Notes under the pieces: model-generated
Database searches by the model: none
What the model was told of the DNA's origin: nothing
The model's input: the letters and a program-made list of their open reading frames with translations, nothing else
Part shown: one piece after another, positions 1 through 7,536 of the stretch
Layout: the number at the start of each line of letters is the position of its first letter
Position numbering within the stretch: position 1 is the stretch's first letter
Translations under genes and position numbers: made by a program
Assembly: GCA_965227215.1 (NCBI GenBank)
Contig: OZ245729.1
Location: 1,550,001-1,614,000, forward strand
Direction of reading: 5' to 3'
DNA: 64,000 nt
Source: Gracilimonas sp965227215
GTDB taxonomy: Bacteria; Bacteroidota; Rhodothermia; Balneolales; Balneolaceae

Positions 1-651
1 GATTGAGACCGGTTCTGCTACCACTCCCATTAGTTCTTTTATAGGTTCATTGGGCATGTTGAAGGTAAACAGGGATGGCACCGGTTCTTCGATATTGTGA
101 CCAAGCTCCCGAAGCCAGTCAAAGCCTTTGGAACGAGGACTGCCACCGGTTGCTACAATTACTTTATCAGCTGTTTTGCGGCCTCCACGATGAAAACCTA
201 ACTCATACCCATCTTCTGTTTTGCCAATCCGCTTTATATTAGCTTTGGTTTTAATTCCAATTCCCAACTTTCGGGTTTCTTCCATCAGACAGTCAATGAT
301 AGTTTCGGAATCATCAGTGGTGGGGAACATCCGGCCGTCCGCCTCTGTCTTTAACTCGACCCCACGGCTTTCAAACCATTCTACAGTGTCAGTTGGCGAC
401 CACATCCCAAAGGCCTTTTTAAGTGGTCGCTCTCCTCTCGGGTAAAATTTCACCAGTTCCCTTATGTCAAAACAATGGTGAGTTACATTACACCTTCCGC
501 CTCCGGAAATACGCACCTTGGCGAGCAGCTTATCCGTTTTTTCATAGATTGTGACTTTTGCATCAGGATGATGATGTTTAGCAGAAATAGCACTGAAAAA
601 TCCGGCAGCGCCTCCGCCGATGACAGCAACTTGTAGGTCTTCTTCACTCAT
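1..651 (-). CDS. HI0933/YhiN-family FAD-dependent oxidoreductase (C-terminus off window)
   Basis: Read on the minus strand, the open frame starts at ATG 651 and runs 217 codons to the window edge without a stop, so only the N-terminal part is present. The start MSEEDLQVAVIGGGAAGFFS carries the GxGxxG-type dinucleotide-binding loop for FAD, followed by KVRISGGGRCNVTH near residue 50, the signature of the HI0933/YhiN (BaiN-like) flavoprotein family, and by an ATGG motif near residue 175. Members bind FAD in the cytoplasm; the physiological substrate of most is unknown. A TATCTTTG promoter box ends only 4 nt upstream of the ATG (656-663), which supports this start and suggests a very short leader. 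The gene is divergent from lysC. Confidence 0.88.
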   Translation of the reverse strand, partial: MSEEDLQVAVIGGGAAGFFSAISAKHHHPDAKVTIYEKTDKLLAKVRISGGGRCNVTHHCFDIRELVKFYPRGERPLKKAFGMWSPTDTVEWFESRGVELKTEADGRMFPTTDDSETIIDCLMEETRKLGIGIKTKANIKRIGKTEDGYELGFHRGGRKTADKVIVATGGSPRSKGFDWLRELGHNIEEPVPSLFTFNMPNEPIKELMGVVAEPVSI

Positions 652-655
652 GGCA

Positions 656-663
656 CAAAGATA
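656..663 (-). promoter_or_regulatory. Bacteroidota-type -7 box (TATCTTTG) of the flavoprotein gene
   Basis: Minus-strand TATCTTTG matches the TAnnTTTG -7 element. Only 4 nt separate it from ATG 651, so transcription would begin at or next to the start codon. No good TTG (-33) element lies at the expected distance, so the assignment rests on one box and its similarity to the tRNA-Arg promoter at 34636-34643. Confidence 0.5.
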
Positions 664-691
664 CCGTTTCTTTCCACGAGTATCTTACCTC

Positions 692-876
692 GCCACAAAA
701 TCTCTAAAACTCAAAAAAGGTAAGATATGGAGTCCGGCATCAAGTAACGAGTAGAACGCAGATGAGGGATATCTTGCTGATCCTCGCAGAGATATTATTA
801 ATTCTCTTTTCTGTGATCATCGGTTCACCCCGTGTTATGCACGTTCAATTAATTTGTGCTTTAGAGATTTTGTGGC
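692..876. repeat. MITE-like element with perfect 17-bp inverted ends
   Basis: The 312-base gap between the flavoprotein gene and lysC contains a 17-bp sequence (gccacaaaatctctaaa, 692-708) and its exact reverse complement at 860-876, enclosing about 150 bp. The interior has no convincing gene; around 760-800 it has a partly repetitive stretch (gcagatgagggatatc ... tcctcgcagagatatt) that may be a second repeat nested in the first. Bounded inverted ends without a transposase fit a miniature inverted-repeat element. Its right end lies 87 bp before the lysC start, so it may contain or displace the lysC promoter, for which nothing else is obvious. Confidence 0.5.
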
Positions 877-963
877 AAAACACACGGAACATAACTGCGG
901 ATTTGGCATGGAATAGGCTGGGAATCCTCTTATTTTTAGCCCTCACTTTCAACAAGCTTTTTT

Positions 964-2325
964 ATGCAGATTAACGTACTTAAGTTTGGCGGCACCTCCA
1001 TGGCCGACCACAAAACCTGGAAGCAGGTATTAGAGATTATCAACAAATACGAATTTCCGGTTGTGGTTGTATCTGCCACTGCCCGAACGACCCGGCAGTT
1101 GGTTGAGGCTGGAGAACTTGCAGGACAGGGTAAGCTGAAGGAAGCCCTGGAAATCTCTGATAGCATCAAAGAAAGACACAACCAGATTGTTGACGATTTC
1201 CTGGAAGAAAATCCGCACGAAAAGAATAAGCTGATCAAAGACAGCTGCCGGAAGAATACGGATGCTAAAATCAGTAAACTGAATAAACTGCTTACCTATG
1301 TGGAGCGACAAGGAACCCTTTCTCCACAAATGAAAGATGCCATTGCCGGTATGGGCGAACAAATTTCATCGTACTTGCTGGCTCAATGCGGACTTGCCCT
1401 CAATATGATGACGCAACACATCGAGGCTCGTAAAATCATCAAGACAGATGCCGAATACGGGAAGGCGAATCCGAATCTTCTGGAAATAAATCAGCGGTGT
1501 GGTTCGCTGGAAACCGTTCTTGAAAGTGGGTTCATTCCCATTATTGGCGGATTTTATGGTGAGTCGCCACAGAAAACCATTACCACTCTTGGCTTCGAAG
1601 GATCGGATTACACCGCCAGCCTGATTGGCGGTGCAGTTAATGCTGAAACCATTGAAATATGGACGGATGTAAGCGGGATTTTTACCAGCGATCCTCGTTT
1701 TATACCGGAAGCGAAACCCCTGGATGAAATGAGTTATTTCGACGCTACGGAAATGGCTTACTTCGGAGCTAAAGTACTCCACCCCTCTACTTTAAAGCCA
1801 GCTCAGGAACGCAATATTCCTGTTTACGTGAAAAACATGTTCGAACCGGAAGCACCCGGAACTAAAATCATTCGGGAGTCGCATCACGACCTGGATGTAC
1901 TGGCTATGTCGTTCAAGCAGAATATGGCCACACTCACCATCAGTGCTTATGAAACGGTGATGGGTTATTCTTTTCTGACTAAAGTATTTGCTGTACTGGA
2001 AAAGCACCGGCTGGCTGTTGATGCCGTGAATACTACAGAGGCTTCCGTAACCATCGCGCTGTCCGACCTTAGCATCCTCGACAGCCTTTCCAAAGAGTTT
2101 ATAGAAATCGGAAATGTGAGTCTGGAAAGAAACAAAGGGTTACTTACCCTGATTGGCTGCTCGATTAACTCAGCCCGAAAATTGACCAATCAGATATTCG
2201 ATACAATCGGTGATGTTCCTCTTGATCTGATTTCGTTCAGCAAGGAAAAGAGAATTCTCAACCTGGTGTTGAATAACGATGAGCTGATTGAGGCTGCTCA
2301 ACGAATTCACAAAAAGCTGTTCTAA
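964..2325 (+). CDS. lysC: Aspartate kinase (monofunctional, with C-terminal ACT region)
   Basis: The product phosphorylates L-aspartate with ATP, the committed step to lysine, threonine, methionine and diaminopimelate. The 453-residue protein begins with the KFGGTS motif (residues 7-12) of the amino-acid kinase fold. The substrate/ATP region includes GFEGSDYTASLIGG and IWTDVSGIFTSDPR (about 215-245), then YFGAKVLHPSTL. The last ~150 residues form the regulatory ACT region, so feedback control by an end-product amino acid is likely. Length fits monofunctional aspartokinases; no homoserine dehydrogenase domain is fused. No clear ribosome-binding site precedes the ATG. The stop overlaps the stop of the convergent CNNM gene by 4 bp. 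Confidence 0.95.
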   Translation: MQINVLKFGGTSMADHKTWKQVLEIINKYEFPVVVVSATARTTRQLVEAGELAGQGKLKEALEISDSIKERHNQIVDDFLEENPHEKNKLIKDSCRKNTDAKISKLNKLLTYVERQGTLSPQMKDAIAGMGEQISSYLLAQCGLALNMMTQHIEARKIIKTDAEYGKANPNLLEINQRCGSLETVLESGFIPIIGGFYGESPQKTITTLGFEGSDYTASLIGGAVNAETIEIWTDVSGIFTSDPRFIPEAKPLDEMSYFDATEMAYFGAKVLHPSTLKPAQERNIPVYVKNMFEPEAPGTKIIRESHHDLDVLAMSFKQNMATLTISAYETVMGYSFLTKVFAVLEKHRLAVDAVNTTEASVTIALSDLSILDSLSKEFIEIGNVSLERNKGLLTLIGCSINSARKLTNQIFDTIGDVPLDLISFSKEKRILNLVLNNDELIEAAQRIHKKLF

Positions 2326-3398
2326 GCTTTTTCACTCTGTTGTTTTAGCTTTTCAGGCAATACAATTCCGAGACGTTTTGCCCGCTCTCTCCATTTTTGG
2401 CGAGCCAGCTTCTGCATGTCCTCAATGGCATCAATCTCATCCACGATCTCCATACCCAGCAAAGTTTCTACTACGTCTTCCATCGTTACCACACCGGAGA
2501 GTCCGCCATACTCGTCCACCACCACGGCAATGTGTTCCTGCTTTTCCAGGAGGCGTTCAAAAAGAGTTTTAAGCGAAATGGTTTCAGGCACAATTAAAAC
2601 CTCCCGCTTAATTTCTTTCAACTTCTTGTCGCCGTTATCTTCGGATAGGTTATAGTACAAATCGTTCTTCAATACATAACCGGTGATGTCTTCCTCATCA
2701 TCCCCAAAAACAGGCATCCGGGATACTCGTAGTTCGTCTTTATTATCAAGGATTTCCTGTATGGTTTGGTCTTGCTGAAATTTCACCACTACAATGCGTG
2801 GCGTCATTATATCTTTTACGCGGAGTGAGCGAAATCGGATCAGGTTCTTAAAAATATTTGATTCTCCTTCTTCAAACACCCCCTCTTCAAATCCCACATC
2901 CGCCATAGCGCTAAATTCTTCGCGACTTACTGTGGGCTGCTTCTCCTCACTGGATAGAAGTTTTGTGATTCCCTGTGATAGAAGCACCAAGGGATAAGTA
3001 ATATAGATGAGCATATTAGTGATGCGGGCAGCAAATCCAGACAACTTTTTCCAGTAAGTAGCACCAAGGGTTTTAGGGATGATTTCGGAGAACACCAAAA
3101 TCAGCAGTGTGAGAACCGCTGAAGTTATACTCACATACGCATTCCCAAACACAACCTGAGCCTGCGCCCCCACTCCGGCGGCACCCACGGTATGCGCTAT
3201 AGTGTTGAGGCTTAGTATCGCAGAAAGCGGCCGGTCGATGTCCTGTTTTAAGTCTCGAAGTATCTTGCCACTTTTGGCATCTTCCCGCTCCAGCACTGCC
3301 ACGAAAGATGGGGTGATGGAAAGTAGAACGGCCTCCAGAATAGAGCATAAAAAGGAAACTCCAATGGCCAGTATTAAATAAAAAATCAGTAATCCCAT
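2322..3398 (-). CDS. CNNM-domain/CBS-pair membrane protein (CorC/HlyC-like)
   Basis: This 358-residue inner-membrane protein belongs to the CNNM/hemolysin-C-like family, whose members are linked to Mg2+ or Co2+ transport or resistance. Hydrophobic segments at about 1-25, 58-80, 85-108 and 125-148 form the CNNM (DUF21) membrane domain, with the family-typical SEIIPKTLGATYWKKL stretch near 105-120. A tandem CBS pair follows (VKDIMTPRIVVVKF near 195, then HIAVVVDEYGGLSGVVTMED near 290), the usual nucleotide-sensing module. The ~85-residue C-terminal CorC_HlyC domain of longer relatives is absent; a short basic tail (WRERAKRLG) ends the protein. Convergent with lysC, stops overlapping. Transport substrate cannot be read from the sequence. 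Confidence 0.88.
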   Translation of the reverse strand: MGLLIFYLILAIGVSFLCSILEAVLLSITPSFVAVLEREDAKSGKILRDLKQDIDRPLSAILSLNTIAHTVGAAGVGAQAQVVFGNAYVSITSAVLTLLILVFSEIIPKTLGATYWKKLSGFAARITNMLIYITYPLVLLSQGITKLLSSEEKQPTVSREEFSAMADVGFEEGVFEEGESNIFKNLIRFRSLRVKDIMTPRIVVVKFQQDQTIQEILDNKDELRVSRMPVFGDDEEDITGYVLKNDLYYNLSEDNGDKKLKEIKREVLIVPETISLKTLFERLLEKQEHIAVVVDEYGGLSGVVTMEDVVETLLGMEIVDEIDAIEDMQKLARQKWRERAKRLGIVLPEKLKQQSEKA

Positions 3399-3441
3399 GC
3401 GTAAAGTATAATTAAATCAGGCTTTTTTGAGAAGTGTTTAT

Positions 3442-4458
3442 TTAATATTCCTGCTTACAGTTTTCTCTTAACATTGTTAGCACATGCTGGAAATCTTTGG
3501 GTAACTCCGAATCAAAACTAACCATTTCACCTGTTGCAGGATGCTCAAAACCCAGTGTTTTTGCATGTAGCGCCTGCCGGCCTAATCCTGTAATCAGATT
3601 ATGAAACATGGATTTTCGGGAACCGGTATTCGGACCGTATCGAACTGAGGTTCCCCCATAAGTAGGGTCCCCAAATACATGATTGCCAAGATGTGCAAAA
3701 TGAACTCTGATTTGATGCGTTCGTCCGGTTTCCAGTTTCACTTCAACAAGGCTCAGGTAGTCAAAATATTCTAATACCTTGTAATGTGTAACGGCCGACT
3801 TGCCCTGCCCCTCCGGTTTTACCGTCATCAGCTTCCGGTCGCGTTTGGAACGACCGATATCGCCTTCTATAGTTCCTTCTTTGTCTGGTGTTCCCCACAC
3901 TATGGCCCAGTACGTTCGTTCTACATCTTTTTCTTGAAACAATCCGCTTAGCTTAGCCAGAGTCTCGTCGTTCTTGGCCACCACTAACAATCCACTGGTG
4001 TCTTTATCAAGGCGATGTACGATCCCGGGGCGTAGATTTTCATCTTCATCATCGCCGGCCAACTCATCTACATGGTACATCAAACCGTTAACCATGGTCC
4101 CCGTCCAGTTGCCGTACGCAGGGTGCACCACCATTCCGGCTTCTTTGTTCACAATGATAATCTCGTCATCTTCATAAACAATGTTCAGATCCATTTTCTC
4201 AGGCTTGGCTTCCGGGGGAGGCGGTTGCGGCAACTCGATAAATATTTCATCCCCGGGCTGCATGATGTAGGATGACTTTTCTTTTTTCCCGTTCACTTCC
4301 ACGTATCCATCTTTAATAGCTTCCTGGACTTTTGTGCGGGATGCATTTTCTACAAAGGAAGTAATGTATTTATCCAGTCTTATATCAGTATGCTGCCCGT
4401 CCGGGACGGTATGTTCGTAAATCGTACTCTGTCGGTCTTTGCCTGCTTTCTTTTCCAT
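3442..4458 (-). CDS. rluD: RluD/RluA-family 23S rRNA pseudouridine synthase
   Basis: The protein isomerises specific uridines in large-subunit rRNA. An N-terminal S4 RNA-binding domain (about 20-85, RLDKYITSF ... DGYVEVNGK) is followed by the catalytic domain with the signature HRLDKDTSGLLVVAKN (near 150-165), whose Asp is the nucleophile, and by GRTHQIRVHFAHLGN near 245. Length of ~338 residues is normal. A TTG six bases upstream (4464) is an alternative start; ATG 4458 is preferred because it gives MEKKAGK without needing a rare codon. Neither has a strong ribosome-binding site. RluD is the closest family name; RluC or a fourth paralog cannot be excluded. Confidence 0.88.
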   Translation of the reverse strand: MEKKAGKDRQSTIYEHTVPDGQHTDIRLDKYITSFVENASRTKVQEAIKDGYVEVNGKKEKSSYIMQPGDEIFIELPQPPPPEAKPEKMDLNIVYEDDEIIIVNKEAGMVVHPAYGNWTGTMVNGLMYHVDELAGDDEDENLRPGIVHRLDKDTSGLLVVAKNDETLAKLSGLFQEKDVERTYWAIVWGTPDKEGTIEGDIGRSKRDRKLMTVKPEGQGKSAVTHYKVLEYFDYLSLVEVKLETGRTHQIRVHFAHLGNHVFGDPTYGGTSVRYGPNTGSRKSMFHNLITGLGRQALHAKTLGFEHPATGEMVSFDSELPKDFQHVLTMLRENCKQEY

Positions 4459-4541
4459 AGCCAAAAGGTAAGCACTTTTAAGCTTTGTTTTATCCGGTAA
4501 GATTTTTTGTAAGGAATTGGATTGATTTCGCTCTAACTATA

Positions 4542-4573
4542 GAATTCAAAATGAAAAATTTAAAATTAAAAAT
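4542..4573. repeat. Left copy of AT-rich dispersed repeat next to the four-helix-bundle gene
   Basis: The 32 bases before the start codon (gaattcaaaatgaaaaattt...) match, in inverted orientation, the sequence directly after the gene at 4934-4963. Both contain units of the type attcaaaatgaaaaatt. The copy abuts the ATG exactly. Confidence 0.65.
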
Positions 4574-4933
4574 ATGAGTGCCTTAAAAGAGAATGTAATT
4601 CAGACCAAAAGTTTTCAGTTCTCACTAAGAATAATCGAGTTATTCAGGAAGTTACAAACCGAACGAGAATATATAATTTCAAAACAATTAATCAGATCCG
4701 GAACAAGTATCGGAGCAAATGTAGAAGAGGCAATAGCCGGACAATCAAAAAAGGATTTTTTATCAAAACTATCTATTTCTTTAAAAGAAGCACGGGAAAC
4801 TTATTATTGGCTGAGATTATTAAAAGAAAGTGAACTAACTAATATTAATGTCGATTCTTATCTTGATGCCTCTTTCGAATTAATCAGTATCTTGTCTGCA
4901 ATCGTCAAAACAACGAGACAAAAGCTTCAATAA
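4574..4933 (+). CDS. Four helix bundle protein (S23/IVP family)
   Basis: This 119-residue protein belongs to the 'four helix bundle' family first seen encoded in intervening sequences of 23S rRNA genes (S23/IVP). The family features are visible: helical, charged, with RSGTSIGANVEEAIAGQSKK (about 49-68), then FLSKLSISLKEARETYYWLRLL. The function of the family is unknown; homopentameric assembly has been reported for some members. The gene has lower GC than its neighbours and is packed between two inverted AT-rich repeats that touch its start and stop, within the gap between rluD and recN. This suggests a small mobile or domesticated unit rather than an operon partner of recN. Confidence 0.85.
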   Translation: MSALKENVIQTKSFQFSLRIIELFRKLQTEREYIISKQLIRSGTSIGANVEEAIAGQSKKDFLSKLSISLKEARETYYWLRLLKESELTNINVDSYLDASFELISILSAIVKTTRQKLQ

Positions 4934-4963
4934 TTTTTCATTTTGAATTTTAAATTTTGAATT
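4934..4963. repeat. Right copy of AT-rich dispersed repeat
   Basis: The sequence starts at the gene's stop codon and runs to gaattc at 4958-4963, 4 bases before recN. Its reverse complement begins gaattcaaaattt and contains attcaaaatgaaaaatt, shared with 4542-4573. A similar motif occurs in frame inside a kinase gene at 26778-26810. Confidence 0.65.
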
Positions 4964-4967
4964 CCAT

Positions 4968-6674
4968 ATGATTAAATCACTTTACATAAAAGATTTTGCT
5001 CTCATTGATGAACTGGAAGTCGATTTTGAGGAGGGGCTCAATATTTTGACCGGACAAACAGGTGCCGGAAAGTCGATTATCATTGGGGCTCTGAATATGA
5101 TTTTGGGTGAACGCGCTGATACCGATGTTATTCGTCAGGGAAAAGATAAAGCCATTTCAGAAGCAACCATACGAGTCGGAGAGGATGCTGACCTAAAAGC
5201 TCTGCTTGAGGAAAACGAAGTGGAATTCAGTGAATACCTGATCCTGCGCCGGGAAATTCGAAATACAGGCAGCCGGGCTTTTATCAATGATACGCCAGTG
5301 AACATAAGTGTTCTGAAAGCAGCCGGAGATTTGCTGGTAGATCTGCACGGGCAGCACGATCACCAACTTCTACTTAAAGAAGAGAATCACCTGGGAGTGA
5401 TTGACGGTTTTGGTGAGGTGGAACCTATTCTTAAAGAGTACAAGGCCGAGTACAAGAAAATGACCGAGCTGCAAAAAGAGCTTCGTTCACTTCAGAAAAG
5501 AGAAAGTGAGCTTCAGGAGAAAACGGAGTTATACCGGTTTCAGGTACAGGAACTGGAAGAGGCACGACTTGGTGAAATAGACCTCGAACAGTTGGAATCC
5601 GAAATGAATCTGTTGGATAATGCCGAAGTGCTGGATCAAAAAGCAGCTGCTATATCTGAAATGGCGGATACCGATGATGGCAACATCGTTCAGCTGTTGA
5701 ATTTTCTGAAGCTTAACCTGGAAGATCTGGCCCGCATAGAGCCTGAATTCAAAAACTACCTGAAAGAAATAAATGCGGCTCGGGTAAGTGTAAATGAAGC
5801 CATCGCCTTTGCCGAAAGATACCGAAACAGCATTGAATTCAACCCAAAAAGACTGGAAGAACTCCGACAGCGACAATCAGAACTGAACCGGCTTCAAAAG
5901 AAATACCAGCGGGATTTACCCGAGCTTATCAGCTACCTGCATGATATTCAGCGTGAGCTTTCCATAGCTGATAACTTTGACCTTGAAATCGAAAAGCTGG
6001 AGAATCAAATTCAGATACAGGCAAAAAATCTGAAAGAAAAAGCTATTCAACTGCACCAAACCCGGCTTAAGATCGGAGAAGAGCTCTCGGTGCAGATTCA
6101 GCAGGAACTCGCTAAAGTTGGTATTCCACACTCAAAATTGGATGTTCGGGTAGACTGGCTGCTATCCGACTCAGGATGGATTGAAGTTGAGGGCAAACAG
6201 ATAGAGTGCACAGAAACCGGCTGCGACGATGTACGCATGTTCATATCCACCAACAAAGGTGAGGAGCCTAAGCCTTTGGCTAAGATTGCCTCCGGTGGGG
6301 AGATCAGTCGTGTAATGTTGGCGTTGAAATCTATTCTGGCCAAAGAACAAAGCCTGCCGGTTATGATATTTGATGAGATTGATACCGGAATCAGCGGAGA
6401 GATATCTGAAAAAGTAGGAACTTCAATGCGGAAATTATCCGAACACTGCCAGATTATTGCTATTACCCACCAGCCTCAGATTGCCAGTCAGGCCCACAAA
6501 CATTACAAAGTAGCTAAAGCAGAAGAAGGTGACCGAACGGTTTCTAGAATCATACCGCTATCTGATGAAGAGCATATCCACGAAATAGCCAGCCTGATGA
6601 GCGGTTCTCAAATTTCAGAAGCAGCCCTGAACAGTGCCCGCGAGCTCATCGAGAAGAATACGTTCAAAAACTGA
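4968..6674 (+). CDS. recN: DNA repair protein RecN (SMC-like ATPase)
   Basis: RecN is a cytoplasmic SMC-family ATPase that acts at double-strand breaks. The 568-residue protein starts MIKSLYIKDFALIDELEVDF, with the Walker A loop GQTGAGKS at 29-36; most family members have GETGAGKS, so Gln replaces Glu here. A long coiled coil occupies about 155-380. The ABC signature LAKIASGGEISRVMLALK (near 435) and Walker B VMIFDEIDTGISG (near 465) follow, then the H-loop region IAITHQPQIASQA. Length is normal. No SOS box was recognised upstream, where the gene abuts the repeat after the four-helix-bundle gene. Confidence 0.95.
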   Translation: MIKSLYIKDFALIDELEVDFEEGLNILTGQTGAGKSIIIGALNMILGERADTDVIRQGKDKAISEATIRVGEDADLKALLEENEVEFSEYLILRREIRNTGSRAFINDTPVNISVLKAAGDLLVDLHGQHDHQLLLKEENHLGVIDGFGEVEPILKEYKAEYKKMTELQKELRSLQKRESELQEKTELYRFQVQELEEARLGEIDLEQLESEMNLLDNAEVLDQKAAAISEMADTDDGNIVQLLNFLKLNLEDLARIEPEFKNYLKEINAARVSVNEAIAFAERYRNSIEFNPKRLEELRQRQSELNRLQKKYQRDLPELISYLHDIQRELSIADNFDLEIEKLENQIQIQAKNLKEKAIQLHQTRLKIGEELSVQIQQELAKVGIPHSKLDVRVDWLLSDSGWIEVEGKQIECTETGCDDVRMFISTNKGEEPKPLAKIASGGEISRVMLALKSILAKEQSLPVMIFDEIDTGISGEISEKVGTSMRKLSEHCQIIAITHQPQIASQAHKHYKVAKAEEGDRTVSRIIPLSDEEHIHEIASLMSGSQISEAALNSARELIEKNTFKN

Positions 6675-6675
6675 T

Positions 6676-6751
6676 GAGAGGTGTTAGTTACAAAGTTTTA
6701 GGTGTTAGGTTTTAGTTCTCTTAAAACCTAACACCTTGCCCCTAACACCTA
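6676..6751. repeat. Palindromic intergenic repeat (ggtgttaggttttag family)
   Basis: The gap between convergent recN and the cytochrome gene is filled by repeated ggtgttag units. The core is a perfect 15-bp stem (aggtgttaggtttta, 6700-6714, pairing with 6722-6736) with a 7-nt loop, plus outer copies (gaggtgttag at 6678, ctaacacct at 6742). It can fold in RNA from either strand and may end both transcripts, although no long T-run follows. Confidence 0.7.
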
Positions 6752-7417
6752 TTTCACTAGTGTCATTTTCTCTGAGCCAAGCAGATAGCGTTCGTTTGCC
6801 GTAATGGCTACAAGTTGGTAGAAGTAAATTCCTGAGGGCTGATTACTAAAACTCACCGGAATGGAAGTTTCACCCGCAGAAGCATTGCCGGCTATTTCTT
6901 CAACCAGTGCCCCATGGGCTGTATATATTTTAAGCTGATAGGAAACCGCTTCAGGAACCTGAAATCTGATGTTTGTGCTTGGATTAAATGGGTTCGGATA
7001 ATTTCCTTTTAGCTCAAAACCCTCCGGTAACTCGGCAATAACTTCATTAGATGTAGGAACCTCATTGGCTCCTTCGTCTATCCATTGTCGAATAAGACTG
7101 ATTTGCTCATTACTTAAAGCTCCACCCTGAGGCATTCTAGAACCAAACTGAGGATTCGGTTCAATTTTATCTACTAAGGGGCTACCATTTGCATTTCCTG
7201 GCAATACATGTTTGCTATCGTAACGGCTTGCAGGACTGGTACTTGCCATCACCGCATCGTAAGAGCTGGAATTAAAACTGTTTTGCCCTGAACTATGGCA
7301 ACTGTTACAATTGGCGTTAAAAATCGGTTGTATCTCCTCCTCATAATCAACCTGCGCATAAACGTCCATACCAGTAATGCCTAAACAAAGTAAAACGGAT
7401 AGTATTAATCGTCTCAT
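6749..7417 (-). CDS. Secreted monoheme cytochrome c with C-terminal sorting domain
   Basis: The protein has a signal peptide (MRRLILSVLLCLGITGMDVYAQ), then a small c-type cytochrome of the planctomycete/PSCyt1-like type: CNSCH at residues 37-41 binds one heme, and Met95 in GSRMPQGG is the likely distal ligand. A linker leads to a ~80-residue C-terminal beta domain beginning NYPNPFNPSTNIRFQ, the sorting domain used by type IX-like secretion in Balneolota, Ignavibacteria and relatives. It should therefore be exported and surface-attached or released; its electron partner is unknown. The start is ATG 7417, with a GAGG ribosome-binding site 5 nt upstream; the in-frame GTG at 7423 overlaps that site. 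Convergent with recN. Confidence 0.85.
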   Translation of the reverse strand: MRRLILSVLLCLGITGMDVYAQVDYEEEIQPIFNANCNSCHSSGQNSFNSSSYDAVMASTSPASRYDSKHVLPGNANGSPLVDKIEPNPQFGSRMPQGGALSNEQISLIRQWIDEGANEVPTSNEVIAELPEGFELKGNYPNPFNPSTNIRFQVPEAVSYQLKIYTAHGALVEEIAGNASAGETSIPVSFSNQPSGIYFYQLVAITANERYLLGSEKMTLVK

Positions 7418-7490
7418 AAGCACCTCACTAATTAATTATGTGAAATAAGGTTATAAAAATTCGTTTAATATCAAACTATTAATTTGACGA

Positions 7491-7510
7491 GGCTAATTTT
7501 TTAATTAGCC
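7491..7510. repeat. Perfect inverted repeat GGCTAATT-tttt-AATTAGCC
   Basis: An 8-bp stem with a 4-nt loop lies between the FAD dehydrogenase stop (7537) and the cytochrome start (7417). It could be a weak terminator for the dehydrogenase, but the minus strand has no T-run after the stem, so an operator role is equally possible. Confidence 0.4.
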
Positions 7511-7536
7511 ATCAAAAGAATCACCTTATTATCTCT

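Noticed and set aside
762..974. 70-codon frame ahead of lysC
   Set aside because: It runs through the right inverted repeat and overlaps the lysC start; no ribosome-binding site or recognisable domain.
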